Source of the DNA: JBCBTJ01 sp039818665
GTDB lineage: Bacteria > Pseudomonadota > Alphaproteobacteria > Caulobacterales > Hyphomonadaceae
Assembly (NCBI GenBank): GCA_039818665.1
Contig: JBCBTJ010000005.1
Coordinates: 17,010 to 81,009, forward strand
Reading direction: 5' to 3'
DNA: 64,000 bases
Under the pieces are notes generated by a model, which worked only from the letters and a program-made list of their open reading frames with translations, did not search any database and was not told the origin of the DNA. The translations under genes were made by a program, and so were the position numbers. Positions 18,135 to 25,208 of this stretch are shown in pieces (the first letter of the stretch is position 1; each line of letters starts with the position of its first letter).

Positions 18135-18755
18135 ATGACAGACACGCCCTCCGCCCGACTCCGCGTTCGCTGGCTCGACGCGCTGCTGCCTTTGGTTCCC
18201 CTCGACGGCTGGACCGACATGGCCGCCCGGCGCGCCGCGCGCGAGGCTGGCCTGACAGACGGCGAAAAAGCGCTCGCCGCGCCCGGCGGCGTGTCGGACT
18301 TGGTCGACGCTTTCTTCGACGATGCGGAGGAAACGGCGAAAGCGGCCCTGGCTGACACAGATCTTGCGCCCCTGAAAGTCCGCGAACGGGTCGCCGCCGG
18401 CGTGCGCGCTTGGCTCGACGCGCTGGAGCCCAACCGCGAAGCCGCGCGCCGCGCGGCCGCCCGCGGCGCACTGCCCTGGGGCGCGCCGGCCGCGCTCCAA
18501 CGCACCTGGTCGGTGGCCGACATGGTCTGGGCCGGCATCGGCGACGCGTCCGAGGACTATAACAAATACACCAAACGCGGGATCCTCGCCGCAATCATCC
18601 CGCCGATCACGCTCTATTGGCTGAACGAGGACGACCCGGCCAAAGTCGACGCCTTCATCGCGCGGCGCATCGAGACGGCGATGAAAGTCGGCCAGACCGG
18701 CGGGCGTTTCCTGCGCCCCATCATCGAGGCGGCGAGCCGGCCACGGCGCGCTTAG
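18135..18755 (+). CDS. COQ9 family protein, ubiquinone biosynthesis
   Basis: A 206-residue protein with the COQ9 C-terminal core. The segment ending in NKYTKRGILAAIIPPITLY with the following WLNEDDP is highly characteristic. COQ9 is a lipid-binding protein that supports the COQ7 hydroxylase step in ubiquinone synthesis in mitochondria; bacterial members occur mainly in alphaproteobacteria. ATG 18135 is preferred over the TTG 21 bases upstream. Its end overlaps the convergent purK stop by four bases. Confidence 0.9.
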   Translation: MTDTPSARLRVRWLDALLPLVPLDGWTDMAARRAAREAGLTDGEKALAAPGGVSDLVDAFFDDAEETAKAALADTDLAPLKVRERVAAGVRAWLDALEPNREAARRAAARGALPWGAPAALQRTWSVADMVWAGIGDASEDYNKYTKRGILAAIIPPITLYWLNEDDPAKVDAFIARRIETAMKVGQTGGRFLRPIIEAASRPRRA

Positions 18756-19822
18756 CGCGGTTTCACCGACACGGTGTGCGCCATTTTGCGACCCGGCGCG
18801 GATTCGCGCTTGCCATACAGCGTGATCGACGCGCCTGAGGGCGCGGCGCCCGGCAAGGCGCAAGCGGCGTCGCCGAGATAGTTCGTCATTTCCGCATCGA
18901 ACACGCGCTCGGTCGATCGGAGCGGCCATCCGGCGATCGCGCGTATATGCTGCTCGAATTGGCCCGTGAGGCAGGCCTCCGGCGTCCAATGCCCCGAATT
19001 GTGCACCCGCGGCGCGAACTCATTGGCGAGCACGCCGCCGTCGGGGGTGACGAAAAACTCCAGCGCCAGAACGCCGACATGGTCCAGCTGTTGGATCAGC
19101 CTCAAACACGCCGCTCGGGCGGCCTGAGCAGTGCCGTCGCCGATCCGCGCCGGCGCCCGCGCCGTTCGCAGAACGCCGCCCTCATGGTCGTTCTCCGAGG
19201 GATCCCAAACCGCGACCGCGCCGTCCGCGCCGCGCGCGGCAATCACGGAAACCTCCCGTTCAAACGGGCACAGCGCTTCGAGAATGCAGGGCGCGCCGCC
19301 GGCGACGGCCCAGGCCGCATCGGCGTCTGCAGGTCCGGACAGGCGCGCCTGACCTTTGCCGTCATACCCTTCGCGCCGCCGTTTTAAGATCGCCGCGCCG
19401 CCGAGCTCCGCCAGCGCGCCGCCGAGGTCGTCGCGGGTCTCGACCGCGCGATAGGCCACCGTCTCGATCCCGATCCGGTTCAGAAACCCCTTCTCCACCA
19501 AGCGGTCCTGGGAGTTTTCCAGCGACGCGACGCCGGGCCGAAGCGGCGTTCCCGCGCGCTCGATCGCCTGCGCCGCGGCGACGGGCACGTTTTCAAATTC
19601 ATAGGTGACAACCTCGCAGGCCTCCGCGAACGCCGCCAGGCGGGCCTCCTCATCCCAGCCTCCGACGGTTTCGCGAGCGGCGACGCGGGCCGCCGGGCTA
19701 TCGGCCTCAGGGCAATAGACGTGGACATCGAACCCCAAGCGGCCCGCCTCGAGCGCAAGCATGCGGCCAAGCTGACCTCCGCCCAGGATGCCGAGCGTCG
19801 CGGCGGGCCCGAGCGGGGTCAT
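18752..19822 (-). CDS. purK: 5-(carboxyamino)imidazole ribonucleotide synthase PurK
   Basis: A 356-residue ATP-grasp enzyme. It carboxylates aminoimidazole ribonucleotide with ATP and bicarbonate in purine synthesis. It opens with LGILGGGQLGRM and carries the VVTYEFENVP and EFAPRVHNSGHWT motifs of PurK. Its start overlaps the purE stop by four bases, so the purEK operon is translationally coupled. Full length for the family. Confidence 0.96.
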   Translation of the reverse strand: MTPLGPAATLGILGGGQLGRMLALEAGRLGFDVHVYCPEADSPAARVAARETVGGWDEEARLAAFAEACEVVTYEFENVPVAAAQAIERAGTPLRPGVASLENSQDRLVEKGFLNRIGIETVAYRAVETRDDLGGALAELGGAAILKRRREGYDGKGQARLSGPADADAAWAVAGGAPCILEALCPFEREVSVIAARGADGAVAVWDPSENDHEGGVLRTARAPARIGDGTAQAARAACLRLIQQLDHVGVLALEFFVTPDGGVLANEFAPRVHNSGHWTPEACLTGQFEQHIRAIAGWPLRSTERVFDAEMTNYLGDAACALPGAAPSGASITLYGKRESAPGRKMAHTVSVKPR

Positions 19823-20316
19823 CCGTCCGGCGTCTCGGCGACGCTCTCGGTCTGCGCGGCGCGGTAGGCTTCCAAGCGGCTAGCAACGCCTTCGTCGCTG
19901 AGCGCGACGATCGCCGCCGCCATCAGGCCGGCGTTCACGGCCCCCGCCTCCCCGATCGCCAGCGTGCCGACGGGCACGCCGCGCGGCATCTGAACAATGG
20001 AGAGCAGGCTGTCCATGCCGGACAGCGTCTTGGACTCTATCGGCACGCCAAGCACCGGCACAGGCGTCATGGACGCGGTCATTCCAGGCAAATGCGCCGC
20101 GCCGCCCGCGCCCGCGATAATCGCCTTCAAGCCGCGGCGCTTTGCGGCTTTTGCGTAGGCGGCCATGCGGTCGGGCGTGCGGTGGGCGGAGACGATCCGC
20201 GCTTCATAGGCGACGTCCAACTCGTCCAAGACAGCGGTCGCGGCGCGCATGACCGGCCAATCGGACTGGCTGCCCATTATGACGCCGATCTGAGGCCGCT
20301 CTTGGGATGCCGACAC
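19819..20316 (-). CDS. purE: N5-carboxyaminoimidazole ribonucleotide mutase PurE
   Basis: A 165-residue class I PurE that moves the carboxyl group from N5 to C4 of the imidazole, the step after PurK. Motifs include IGVIMGSQSDWPVM, SAHRTPDRM and GAGGAAHLPGM. The start is GTG at 20316 with GGAGG seven bases upstream. An 18-base perfect palindrome lies 65-83 bases upstream of the start and may be an operator. Confidence 0.96.
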   Translation of the reverse strand: MSASQERPQIGVIMGSQSDWPVMRAATAVLDELDVAYEARIVSAHRTPDRMAAYAKAAKRRGLKAIIAGAGGAAHLPGMTASMTPVPVLGVPIESKTLSGMDSLLSIVQMPRGVPVGTLAIGEAGAVNAGLMAAAIVALSDEGVASRLEAYRAAQTESVAETPDG

Positions 20317-20381
20317 GGGCCGTCCTCCGGAAAGCGCGCGAGAATATGGGCGCGCGCCGCCTCGTCAAGCAGCAAGTCGCC

Positions 20382-20399
20382 TGTTGCGCATGCGCAACA
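20382..20399. promoter_or_regulatory. 18-bp perfect palindrome between purE and a divergent YdcH-family gene
   Basis: TGTTGCGCATGCGCAACA reads identically on both strands. It lies in the 187-bp divergent intergenic region, 66 bases upstream of purE and 105 upstream of the YdcH-family gene. The symmetry suggests a dimeric repressor or activator site. No cognate regulator is recognised. Confidence 0.45.
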
Positions 20400-20503
20400 T
20401 CACATCTCAGGCAATCCGGGCCCGGGGCCCATGACTTGCAAGGCGGCAAGTGGTTTACTCGCCTTATTGGAGCATTGGGTTTCAGCCAGAAGAAGGAGAC
20501 GCG

Positions 20504-20674
20504 ATGATGTCGCTCGAAGGCCGGAAGATTGAGCTTGCCAACAAACACCGCAAGATCGACGACGAGATCCTTCACGAACAAAAGCGACCTTCCGCCGATA
20601 CGCTGCGATTGGCGGAGCTGAAACGAAAGAAACTCCGAATTAAGGAGGAGCTGCAACAACTGGGCGCGGCTTAG
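20504..20674 (+). CDS. YdcH/DUF465 family small protein
   Basis: A 56-residue, highly charged helical protein (KRPSADTLRLAELKRKKLRIKEEL) matching the YdcH/DUF465 family, whose members form short coiled coils and have no settled function. AGAAGGAGA precedes tandem ATGs at 20504 and 20507. The longer frame upstream is not supported. A second member of this family is at 63492-63728. Confidence 0.85.
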   Translation: MMSLEGRKIELANKHRKIDDEILHEQKRPSADTLRLAELKRKKLRIKEELQQLGAA

Positions 20675-20693
20675 AGCTCTCGGAACGGCGGCG

Positions 20694-20728
20694 CCGCTCC
20701 TGGGGGCCGTCCGGCCCCAAAGGAGCGG
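20694..20728 (+). promoter_or_regulatory. Stable leader hairpin occluding the next gene's ribosome-binding site
   Basis: CCGCTCCT (20694-20701) pairs with AGGAGCGG (20721-20728). Inside it GGGGCC (20703-20708) pairs with GGCCCC (20713-20718) around a GTCC loop. The 3' arm contains AGGAG, the ribosome site of the gene starting at 20733. No U-tract follows, so a terminator is less likely than translational control. Confidence 0.5.
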
Positions 20729-20732
20729 TAGG

Positions 20733-21104
20733 ATGCGACAACTCTTCAACCAAGACCGCGCGCTTTCGCATGACGTGGTCAACATGGCGCTGCGCTGGAT
20801 CGCGGGCCTGTTCCTCGCCGCGGGCGGGATTGGCCTGATCTTCGCCGTGATGACGATATTCAGCGGCGCCTGGCTGACGGGCTTGTTCCAAATCGCTGCG
20901 CTGTTCGGCGGCCTGATCGCCCTCTATCTCCTGGTGCGCCTGCAGGTCGAAACGCTTTGGGCGCTGCACCGGCTGAACGATCGAATGTCTGTCTTGTCCG
21001 ACGATCTGCGCCCGCGCGAGCCCGCGCCGGCGGCGCCCGCCCGCCAGAAAGCGGCGGCGAAAGCTGCGGCAAAAACGCCTGAAAAGACCGAAGAAAGCGC
21101 GTAA
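20733..21104 (+). CDS. Small membrane protein of unknown function
   Basis: A 123-residue protein with a short N-terminal cytoplasmic piece, two hydrophobic helices (about residues 18-42 and 47-70) and a tail very rich in alanine, proline and lysine after residue 90. I do not recognise a family. The ribosome site AGGAG is buried in a 14-bp hairpin directly upstream. It is followed six bases later by an SDR-like gene, so the two probably share a transcript. Confidence 0.65.
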   Translation: MRQLFNQDRALSHDVVNMALRWIAGLFLAAGGIGLIFAVMTIFSGAWLTGLFQIAALFGGLIALYLLVRLQVETLWALHRLNDRMSVLSDDLRPREPAPAAPARQKAAAKAAAKTPEKTEESA

Positions 21105-21109
21105 GCGCG

Positions 21110-21871
21110 ATGCTCGGCCCCGTCACCCTCGTCCTCGGTCTCGGCCGCGGGGTCGGCATCGCATGCGCCCGGCGCTTCGCTGAGGCCGGCCACCGCGTGC
21201 TGGTGGCCGATTCCAACGAAACGCGCATGCAAAAGGCTGAGAACGAACTTGGCGGGCGCGTCGTGTTCCATCATGGCGAGCTGCACACCCGCCTTGGCGT
21301 CAAAAACGTCTTCGCCGCCACGCTGGAGGCCTATGACGTCGCCGACAATATCGTCGTCATCCCGCCGCTTTTCTCGCCGGAAAGCTTGGCCGACATAGAG
21401 TTCGAGACGTTCGACAAGGGACTCGCCAAAACCGCCCGGGCCGCCGTGATGACGCTGAAACTGTTCGACGAACACGTCGCGGAGCGGGAAACCACGCCCG
21501 GTTCAGGCATCGAGCGCTCCCGCCAACGCGGCACCGCGACCTTCGTCCTCGGCCTCTCCGCGCTCCTCGCCGACCCAGGCCGGTTCACCGAAGCGTTCAC
21601 CCAAGCCGCCGTCCTCGGCGCAGTGCGCGCCGGCGCTGTTGAGCTCGCCGGGTCCGGCATCCGTTGTAATGCGATCAGCGCGGTCCGCCCGCGGGCCGAA
21701 GACGACGAGCCCTGGCTGCGCCAGCGCACCCCGCTCCGCAGCGCGGCGCTCGCCGACGAAATCGCGGACGCGGCGTTTTATCTCGCCTCCCCCGCCGCTG
21801 CGATCGTCACCGGCGCGAACTTGATCCTCGACGGCGGCCGCACCGCGCTCGGCGGGGTCATGCCGGACTGA
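21110..21871 (+). CDS. SDR-fold oxidoreductase-like protein lacking the catalytic Tyr and Lys
   Basis: A 253-residue Rossmann-fold protein of the short-chain dehydrogenase/reductase family. It keeps a glycine-rich nucleotide loop (GLGRGVG, residues 10-16), the SGIRCNAIS segment and the C-terminal SPAAAIVTGANLILDGG. At the active site the usual YxxxK is replaced: Phe163 stands for Tyr and Ala167 for Lys, although Ser150 remains. The NNAG motif is also altered to NIVV. It is therefore probably not a conventional dehydrogenase and may be a binding or regulatory member. Confidence 0.8.
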   Translation: MLGPVTLVLGLGRGVGIACARRFAEAGHRVLVADSNETRMQKAENELGGRVVFHHGELHTRLGVKNVFAATLEAYDVADNIVVIPPLFSPESLADIEFETFDKGLAKTARAAVMTLKLFDEHVAERETTPGSGIERSRQRGTATFVLGLSALLADPGRFTEAFTQAAVLGAVRAGAVELAGSGIRCNAISAVRPRAEDDEPWLRQRTPLRSAALADEIADAAFYLASPAAAIVTGANLILDGGRTALGGVMPD

Positions 21872-21874
21872 GTC

Positions 21875-22924
21875 TCAGCGGCGGAAACAGTCCGCGACGT
21901 CTGCGAGCCAGGCCTTCGCCGCGTCGCCCCTCTCATCAAGGGAGTTTCCATGCCGGACCAAGATGAGGTCGAGGCTTGGGATCAACACCGTGAACTGCCC
22001 CTGATAGCCGTTCGCCGAAAAACTGTCGGGCCCGCACAGTCCAAGCCACCAATGCGCGCCGTAGCCGAGCGGCTCCTCCGGCGGCGTTTTCGTCGGGGTG
22101 CGGGCGTAATCGACCCAGCCTTGCGGCAGTATCCGCCGGCCGTCCCAAATCCCATCGCGCAGATAAAGCAGGCCGAACCGCGCGAAATCCCGCGCCGAGC
22201 AGAAACAGAAGGAGGAGCCGATGAAAACCCCGGCGGCGTCGAATTTCGGGATGGGCGTCCGCATGCCGATCGGGTCGAACAACTCGCGGCGCATAAACGC
22301 CTCGAACGCCTCGCCCCAGGCCCCGATCGCCCGCGACGCGCATCGCGCGACAATGTTCGACGTGCCGCTGGAATAGCTCCAAAACGTGTCCGGCGCGTGC
22401 GCCAGCGGAAACGCCGCCGCGAAGCCGGCCACATCCTCTTTGCCTTGTCCGAACAGCATCTCGATCACGTCTGACACGCCGGCGTCGACATAGTCCTCGG
22501 CGAACTGAAGTCCGCTCGACATACGCAACAACTGGTCGAGCGTGATGACGCGGCGGGGATCCTCGGCGCCGGCCCACTCCGGAACGTCGGCCGGCGCGGC
22601 CACGTCGATCTTGTCGTCGCGCGCCAAGATCCCGATCAAGGCCTGGGTCATGCTCTTGGCCATGGACCATGACGGATAGGTCTGATCGGCCGAATAGTCG
22701 CGCCAATACCGTTCGGCGACGAGGCGGCCGGCATGGATGGCGAGGAAGGCGTGGGTCTCGCTCATCTCGTCCGGCGCGGGGTCTGCGAAGGCCTTGTCCA
22801 ACAGCCTATCCAGCGCCGCGGCGTCGCACGTCTCCGGCAGCGGGCCCGTCGGCCACGCCTCGGTCGGCCAAGGCGTTCCCTCCGGCTGCCGGGGCAGCGT
22901 GACCAGATTTTCCGCAGACGCCAT
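21875..22924 (-). CDS. Serine hydrolase of the beta-lactamase (class C/EstB-like) family
   Basis: A 349-residue protein of the serine beta-lactamase/D-Ala-D-Ala carboxypeptidase fold. The SxxK motif is SMAK (Ser87, Lys90), and a YSSG motif stands in the Tyr-Ser/Ala-Asn position, which is common in esterase-like members such as 6-aminohexanoate-dimer hydrolases. ATG 22924 has GAAGGGAG upstream; the longer frame reaches into unrelated DNA. No signal peptide is apparent. It may hydrolyse esters or small amides rather than confer antibiotic resistance. Confidence 0.88.
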   Translation of the reverse strand: MASAENLVTLPRQPEGTPWPTEAWPTGPLPETCDAAALDRLLDKAFADPAPDEMSETHAFLAIHAGRLVAERYWRDYSADQTYPSWSMAKSMTQALIGILARDDKIDVAAPADVPEWAGAEDPRRVITLDQLLRMSSGLQFAEDYVDAGVSDVIEMLFGQGKEDVAGFAAAFPLAHAPDTFWSYSSGTSNIVARCASRAIGAWGEAFEAFMRRELFDPIGMRTPIPKFDAAGVFIGSSFCFCSARDFARFGLLYLRDGIWDGRRILPQGWVDYARTPTKTPPEEPLGYGAHWWLGLCGPDSFSANGYQGQFTVLIPSLDLILVRHGNSLDERGDAAKAWLADVADCFRR

Positions 22925-23045
22925 TGACCCGCTCCCTTCTTTCAGCGCGCCTATTGCACCAATGGGCCGCTTCAAGATCAAGCAGCGCAGCCCGACGCTT
23001 GAGCCGGCATACCAGGTCCGGCAGGCTGCCGACGGGAGACGCGAG

Positions 23046-23540
23046 ATGGCCGAGTTTCGATCGCACGGGCTGAAGACGCTGGGTCTTGCCGCGACCACCG
23101 GCGTATTCACAGCGATTTTCGCCGCCTCGGCGGCGGTCGCGTCGGATTCTTGGCTGTTCAGCGGTTCGCTGCTCGCCGCCGCGCTCTTGCTGGGGTTCGC
23201 GACAGCGGTGCTTATCTGGCGTGTCTTCGCCGGCGGGCCCCTCGTGAGGATCGACGACACGGGCGTCTACTTTCGGCGCCTGCGCACGACCATTCCCTGG
23301 GAGGCGCTCGACCGCGTCGAGCGGTTCACCGCCAGAGGCGAGCACATGTTGGATTTCGTGGAATGCCGCGGCGGGCATCCTGTGTTCCATCGCGGCCGCG
23401 TCGCCCTCGGCGCCGCCGCGAACTCCATGGCCGGTCTGCCGAAACTCTGCGACAATTTCGCCGGCGTGCGCGGCGGGCTTGATGCGGTCGTCGCCGCGAT
23501 CGAGCAGGTCAACCGGGTGCCGGTGACGCGCCGGGACTGA
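23046..23540 (+). CDS. Membrane protein with a PH-like domain, unknown function
   Basis: A 164-residue protein with two hydrophobic helices (about residues 14-35 and 43-62). A soluble domain follows whose opening, VRIDDTGVYFRRLRTTIPWEAL, resembles bacterial PH-like domains of small membrane proteins. GGGAGACGCGAG precedes ATG 23046; the open frame extends upstream but lies across the divergent hydrolase gene. Function is unknown. Confidence 0.7.
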   Translation: MAEFRSHGLKTLGLAATTGVFTAIFAASAAVASDSWLFSGSLLAAALLLGFATAVLIWRVFAGGPLVRIDDTGVYFRRLRTTIPWEALDRVERFTARGEHMLDFVECRGGHPVFHRGRVALGAAANSMAGLPKLCDNFAGVRGGLDAVVAAIEQVNRVPVTRRD

Positions 23541-23541
23541 G

Positions 23542-23880
23542 CTAGGCGCTGGCGGCGCGCCGAACAGGCATGTGCGCCTTTCCCCAATCCTTCAGCGCCG
23601 TCATGGCCGGGCGCAGCGCCTCGCCTTTGTCCGTCAGCACATAGTCGTAGCGTTTCGGCCGCTCGGAATAGGCGCGCTTTTCGAGAAGCCCGGCTTCAAC
23701 CAATCGCGCCAAACGCCCAGCCAAGACATGCCGCGTCACGCCCAAGCTCGACTGAAACTGATCGAACCGCGAAAGCCCGAGAAAGCAATCGCGCACGATC
23801 AACAAAGTCCACCGATCGCCAAGGACCGACATGGTCCGCGCCACCGGGCAGATATCGTCGGAGAGATCGCTCCATTTCAT
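23542..23880 (-). CDS. HxlR family winged-helix transcriptional regulator
   Basis: A 112-residue HxlR-type regulator. It has the N-terminal CPVARTMSVLGDRWTLLIVRD segment with the conserved cysteine, then the winged helix (GVTRHVLAGRLARLVEAGLLEKR). The family commonly senses aldehydes, quinones or oxidative signals and controls the adjacent gene. It is divergent from a DsbA-like isomerase gene, with 71 bp between the starts, so it probably regulates that gene. A TTGGCA/TAGGAT promoter-like pair lies so close to the ATG that the mRNA may have almost no leader. Confidence 0.92.
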   Translation of the reverse strand: MKWSDLSDDICPVARTMSVLGDRWTLLIVRDCFLGLSRFDQFQSSLGVTRHVLAGRLARLVEAGLLEKRAYSERPKRYDYVLTDKGEALRPAMTALKDWGKAHMPVRRAASA

Positions 23881-23888
23881 GGGTTCCA

Positions 23889-23917
23889 ATCCTAGACCGG
23901 TTTGATAAGAGTGCCAA
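23889..23917 (-). promoter_or_regulatory. Candidate promoter of the HxlR regulator
   Basis: On the minus strand TTGGCA (23917-23912) and TAGGAT (23894-23889) are spaced by 17 bases. The -10 element ends only eight bases before the ATG at 23880, which implies a near-leaderless transcript if it is used. Confidence 0.35.
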
Positions 23918-23951
23918 ATCAGAACTGACTTTAAGCACCCCGGAGGCCCGC

Positions 23952-24551
23952 ATGGCGAAGTCTTTCGAGTTTTTCTTCGACTATACCAGCCCCACGGCCT
24001 ACCTCGCTTGGCATGCTTTGCCGAAGCTTCTGGAAGAGACGGGCGCGGACGTGGAGTTGCGGCCGATGTTCCTCGGCGGCGTCATGCAAGCGACCGGGAA
24101 CCGTCCGCCCGGAACGGTGCCGGCCAAGGGCGCGTATATGGGCCGCGATCTTCAGCGCTGCGCCAAGCGCATCGGCGTGGAAGTGCACTCCAATCCCTAT
24201 TTCCCTGTGAACACGCTCAAAGCCTTGCGAGCCACAGTCGGGCTCGGTGATGAAGACAAAGCGGCCCAGAAAGCCTTCATCGGCGCGTGTTTCGACCAGT
24301 CCTGGGGCGTTCCGGAGCCGAAAAACCTCGGTTCGGAAGACGATCTGAGACGCGTGGCGGAGATCGCCGGCGTAGATCCCGATCACGTCGCGGCCCTGGC
24401 CGGCGATGCGACGATGAAAGCGCGCTTGAAAGAAGCGACCGACGAGGCCGTGGAGCGCGGCGCTTTCGGCGCGCCCAGCTTCTTTGTCGGCGACGAGTTG
24501 TTTTTCGGCCACGACCGCATGGATTACGTCGCCGAAGCCGTGGCGGCCTAG
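23952..24551 (+). CDS. DsbA-family 2-hydroxychromene-2-carboxylate isomerase-like protein
   Basis: A 199-residue thioredoxin-fold protein of the kappa-class GST/HCCA isomerase group. It begins EFFFDYTSPTAYLAWHAL, with Ser in place of the catalytic cysteine pair, and has the GAFGAPSFFVGDELFFGHDR segment typical of the family. HCCA isomerases use glutathione in aromatic ring degradation, but many relatives act on other electrophiles. The divergent HxlR regulator supports an inducible detoxification or catabolic role. Confidence 0.88.
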   Translation: MAKSFEFFFDYTSPTAYLAWHALPKLLEETGADVELRPMFLGGVMQATGNRPPGTVPAKGAYMGRDLQRCAKRIGVEVHSNPYFPVNTLKALRATVGLGDEDKAAQKAFIGACFDQSWGVPEPKNLGSEDDLRRVAEIAGVDPDHVAALAGDATMKARLKEATDEAVERGAFGAPSFFVGDELFFGHDRMDYVAEAVAA

Positions 24552-24557
24552 ACCCGG

Positions 24558-24893
24558 TCAGTCCACCACCCGGAACCGCCGCGTTTCGAACACGCGCAGC
24601 ACCGACTCGAGTTCATGGCCGCGTTTCAGCACCTGGCCGGCCATGCCATGGACGACATATTGGCCTTGGCGGCGCGCAAGCGCGGGGACCTTTTCGATTC
24701 GCCAGGTCGGCTGCTCGGCCGCCCGGCGGTAGATCGCGAACACGGCGCGGTCCGGCAGCATGCCGATCGCATAGTCGCGCGCCGCGCCTGAGGCGACGAG
24801 GCGGCCGTAAACACTTAGGATTCGATCAAGTTCGGGGCGTTGGAACGCGGTGCGGGGCTCGGGCTTCGGAGCGATCGAGGTGACTGGCGCCAT
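24558..24893 (-). CDS. DUF2794 family protein
   Basis: A 111-residue protein matching DUF2794, a short alphaproteobacterial family of unknown function. The conserved core is seen as FQRPELDRILSVYG, ARDYAIGML, AVFAIYRRAAEQP and RRQGQYVVHGMAGQVLKRGHEL. It is full length and has no membrane segment. It is convergent with the isomerase gene and divergent from the creatininase-family gene. Confidence 0.9.
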   Translation of the reverse strand: MAPVTSIAPKPEPRTAFQRPELDRILSVYGRLVASGAARDYAIGMLPDRAVFAIYRRAAEQPTWRIEKVPALARRQGQYVVHGMAGQVLKRGHELESVLRVFETRRFRVVD

Positions 24894-25031
24894 CGGCGGT
24901 CGCGGGCCTCTTTCTGTTTATCCACAACTACTCATCAAGCTGGGCGGGAAAACAGGTCGATTAGGGGGTCCGCCTCGGTCTTGCCGCATTCTGGGCATGG
25001 CTTCGCCGCACAGGCAAGTCATCGTCACAAC

Positions 25032-25113
25032 TGTCGGGCGGCGATGTTCATTAGGCATCCCAGACCCATCAGCCCCCCAGCCCCCTGGGGCGCCTGATTT
25101 TCGCCGCCCGACA
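25032..25113 (+). ncRNA. Candidate structured RNA leader, nested stem-loop
   Basis: TGTCGGGCGGCGA (25032-25044) and its exact complement (25101-25113) form a 13-bp outer stem. Inside it ATCAG (25068-25072) pairs with CTGAT (25094-25098), and CCCCAG (25075-25080) pairs with CTGGGG (25085-25090) around a CCCC loop. A 23-base single-stranded bulge (25045-25067) faces only two bases. No U-tract follows. It lies 95 bases before the creatininase-family gene. No match to a known RNA class is recognised. Confidence 0.45.
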
Positions 25114-25175
25114 ACCTCACGCCCCTCAAACAGCCCGGTGGCGGATTTTGACGCTTCCCAAGCGCACGCTATGCA

Positions 25176-25207
25176 GACGCTCCACGACACATCTGCGCGG
25201 AGGCGTC
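25176..25207 (+). promoter_or_regulatory. Hairpin covering the ribosome site of the creatininase-family gene
   Basis: GACGC plus TCC (25176-25183) can pair with GGAGGCGTC (25199-25207), leaving one bulged base and a 15-base loop. The 3' arm contains the GGAGG ribosome site of the gene starting at 25209. A small CGCTT/AAGCG hairpin (25152-25164) lies just upstream. Confidence 0.4.
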
Positions 25208-25208
25208 C

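Larger units (their letters stand above)
24894..25208. other. 315-bp intergenic region with a structured leader
   Basis: No coding potential is visible. The left part carries an isolated TTATCCACA (24918-24926). The right half, from 25032, holds three stem-loops leading up to the creatininase-family gene, described separately. Promoters for both divergent genes should lie here, but no convincing -35/-10 pair stands out. Confidence 0.6.

Noticed and set aside
24918..24926. Perfect DnaA box TTATCCACA
   Set aside because: A single isolated box is expected by chance in a sequence of this length. There is no cluster, AT-rich unwinding region or dnaA/hemE neighbour to support an origin.
25032..25113. 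Possible integron attC site
   Set aside because: Size and inverted arms are suggestive, but the required RYYYAAC/GTTRRRY ends are not in the right places. No integrase or cassette array is present.
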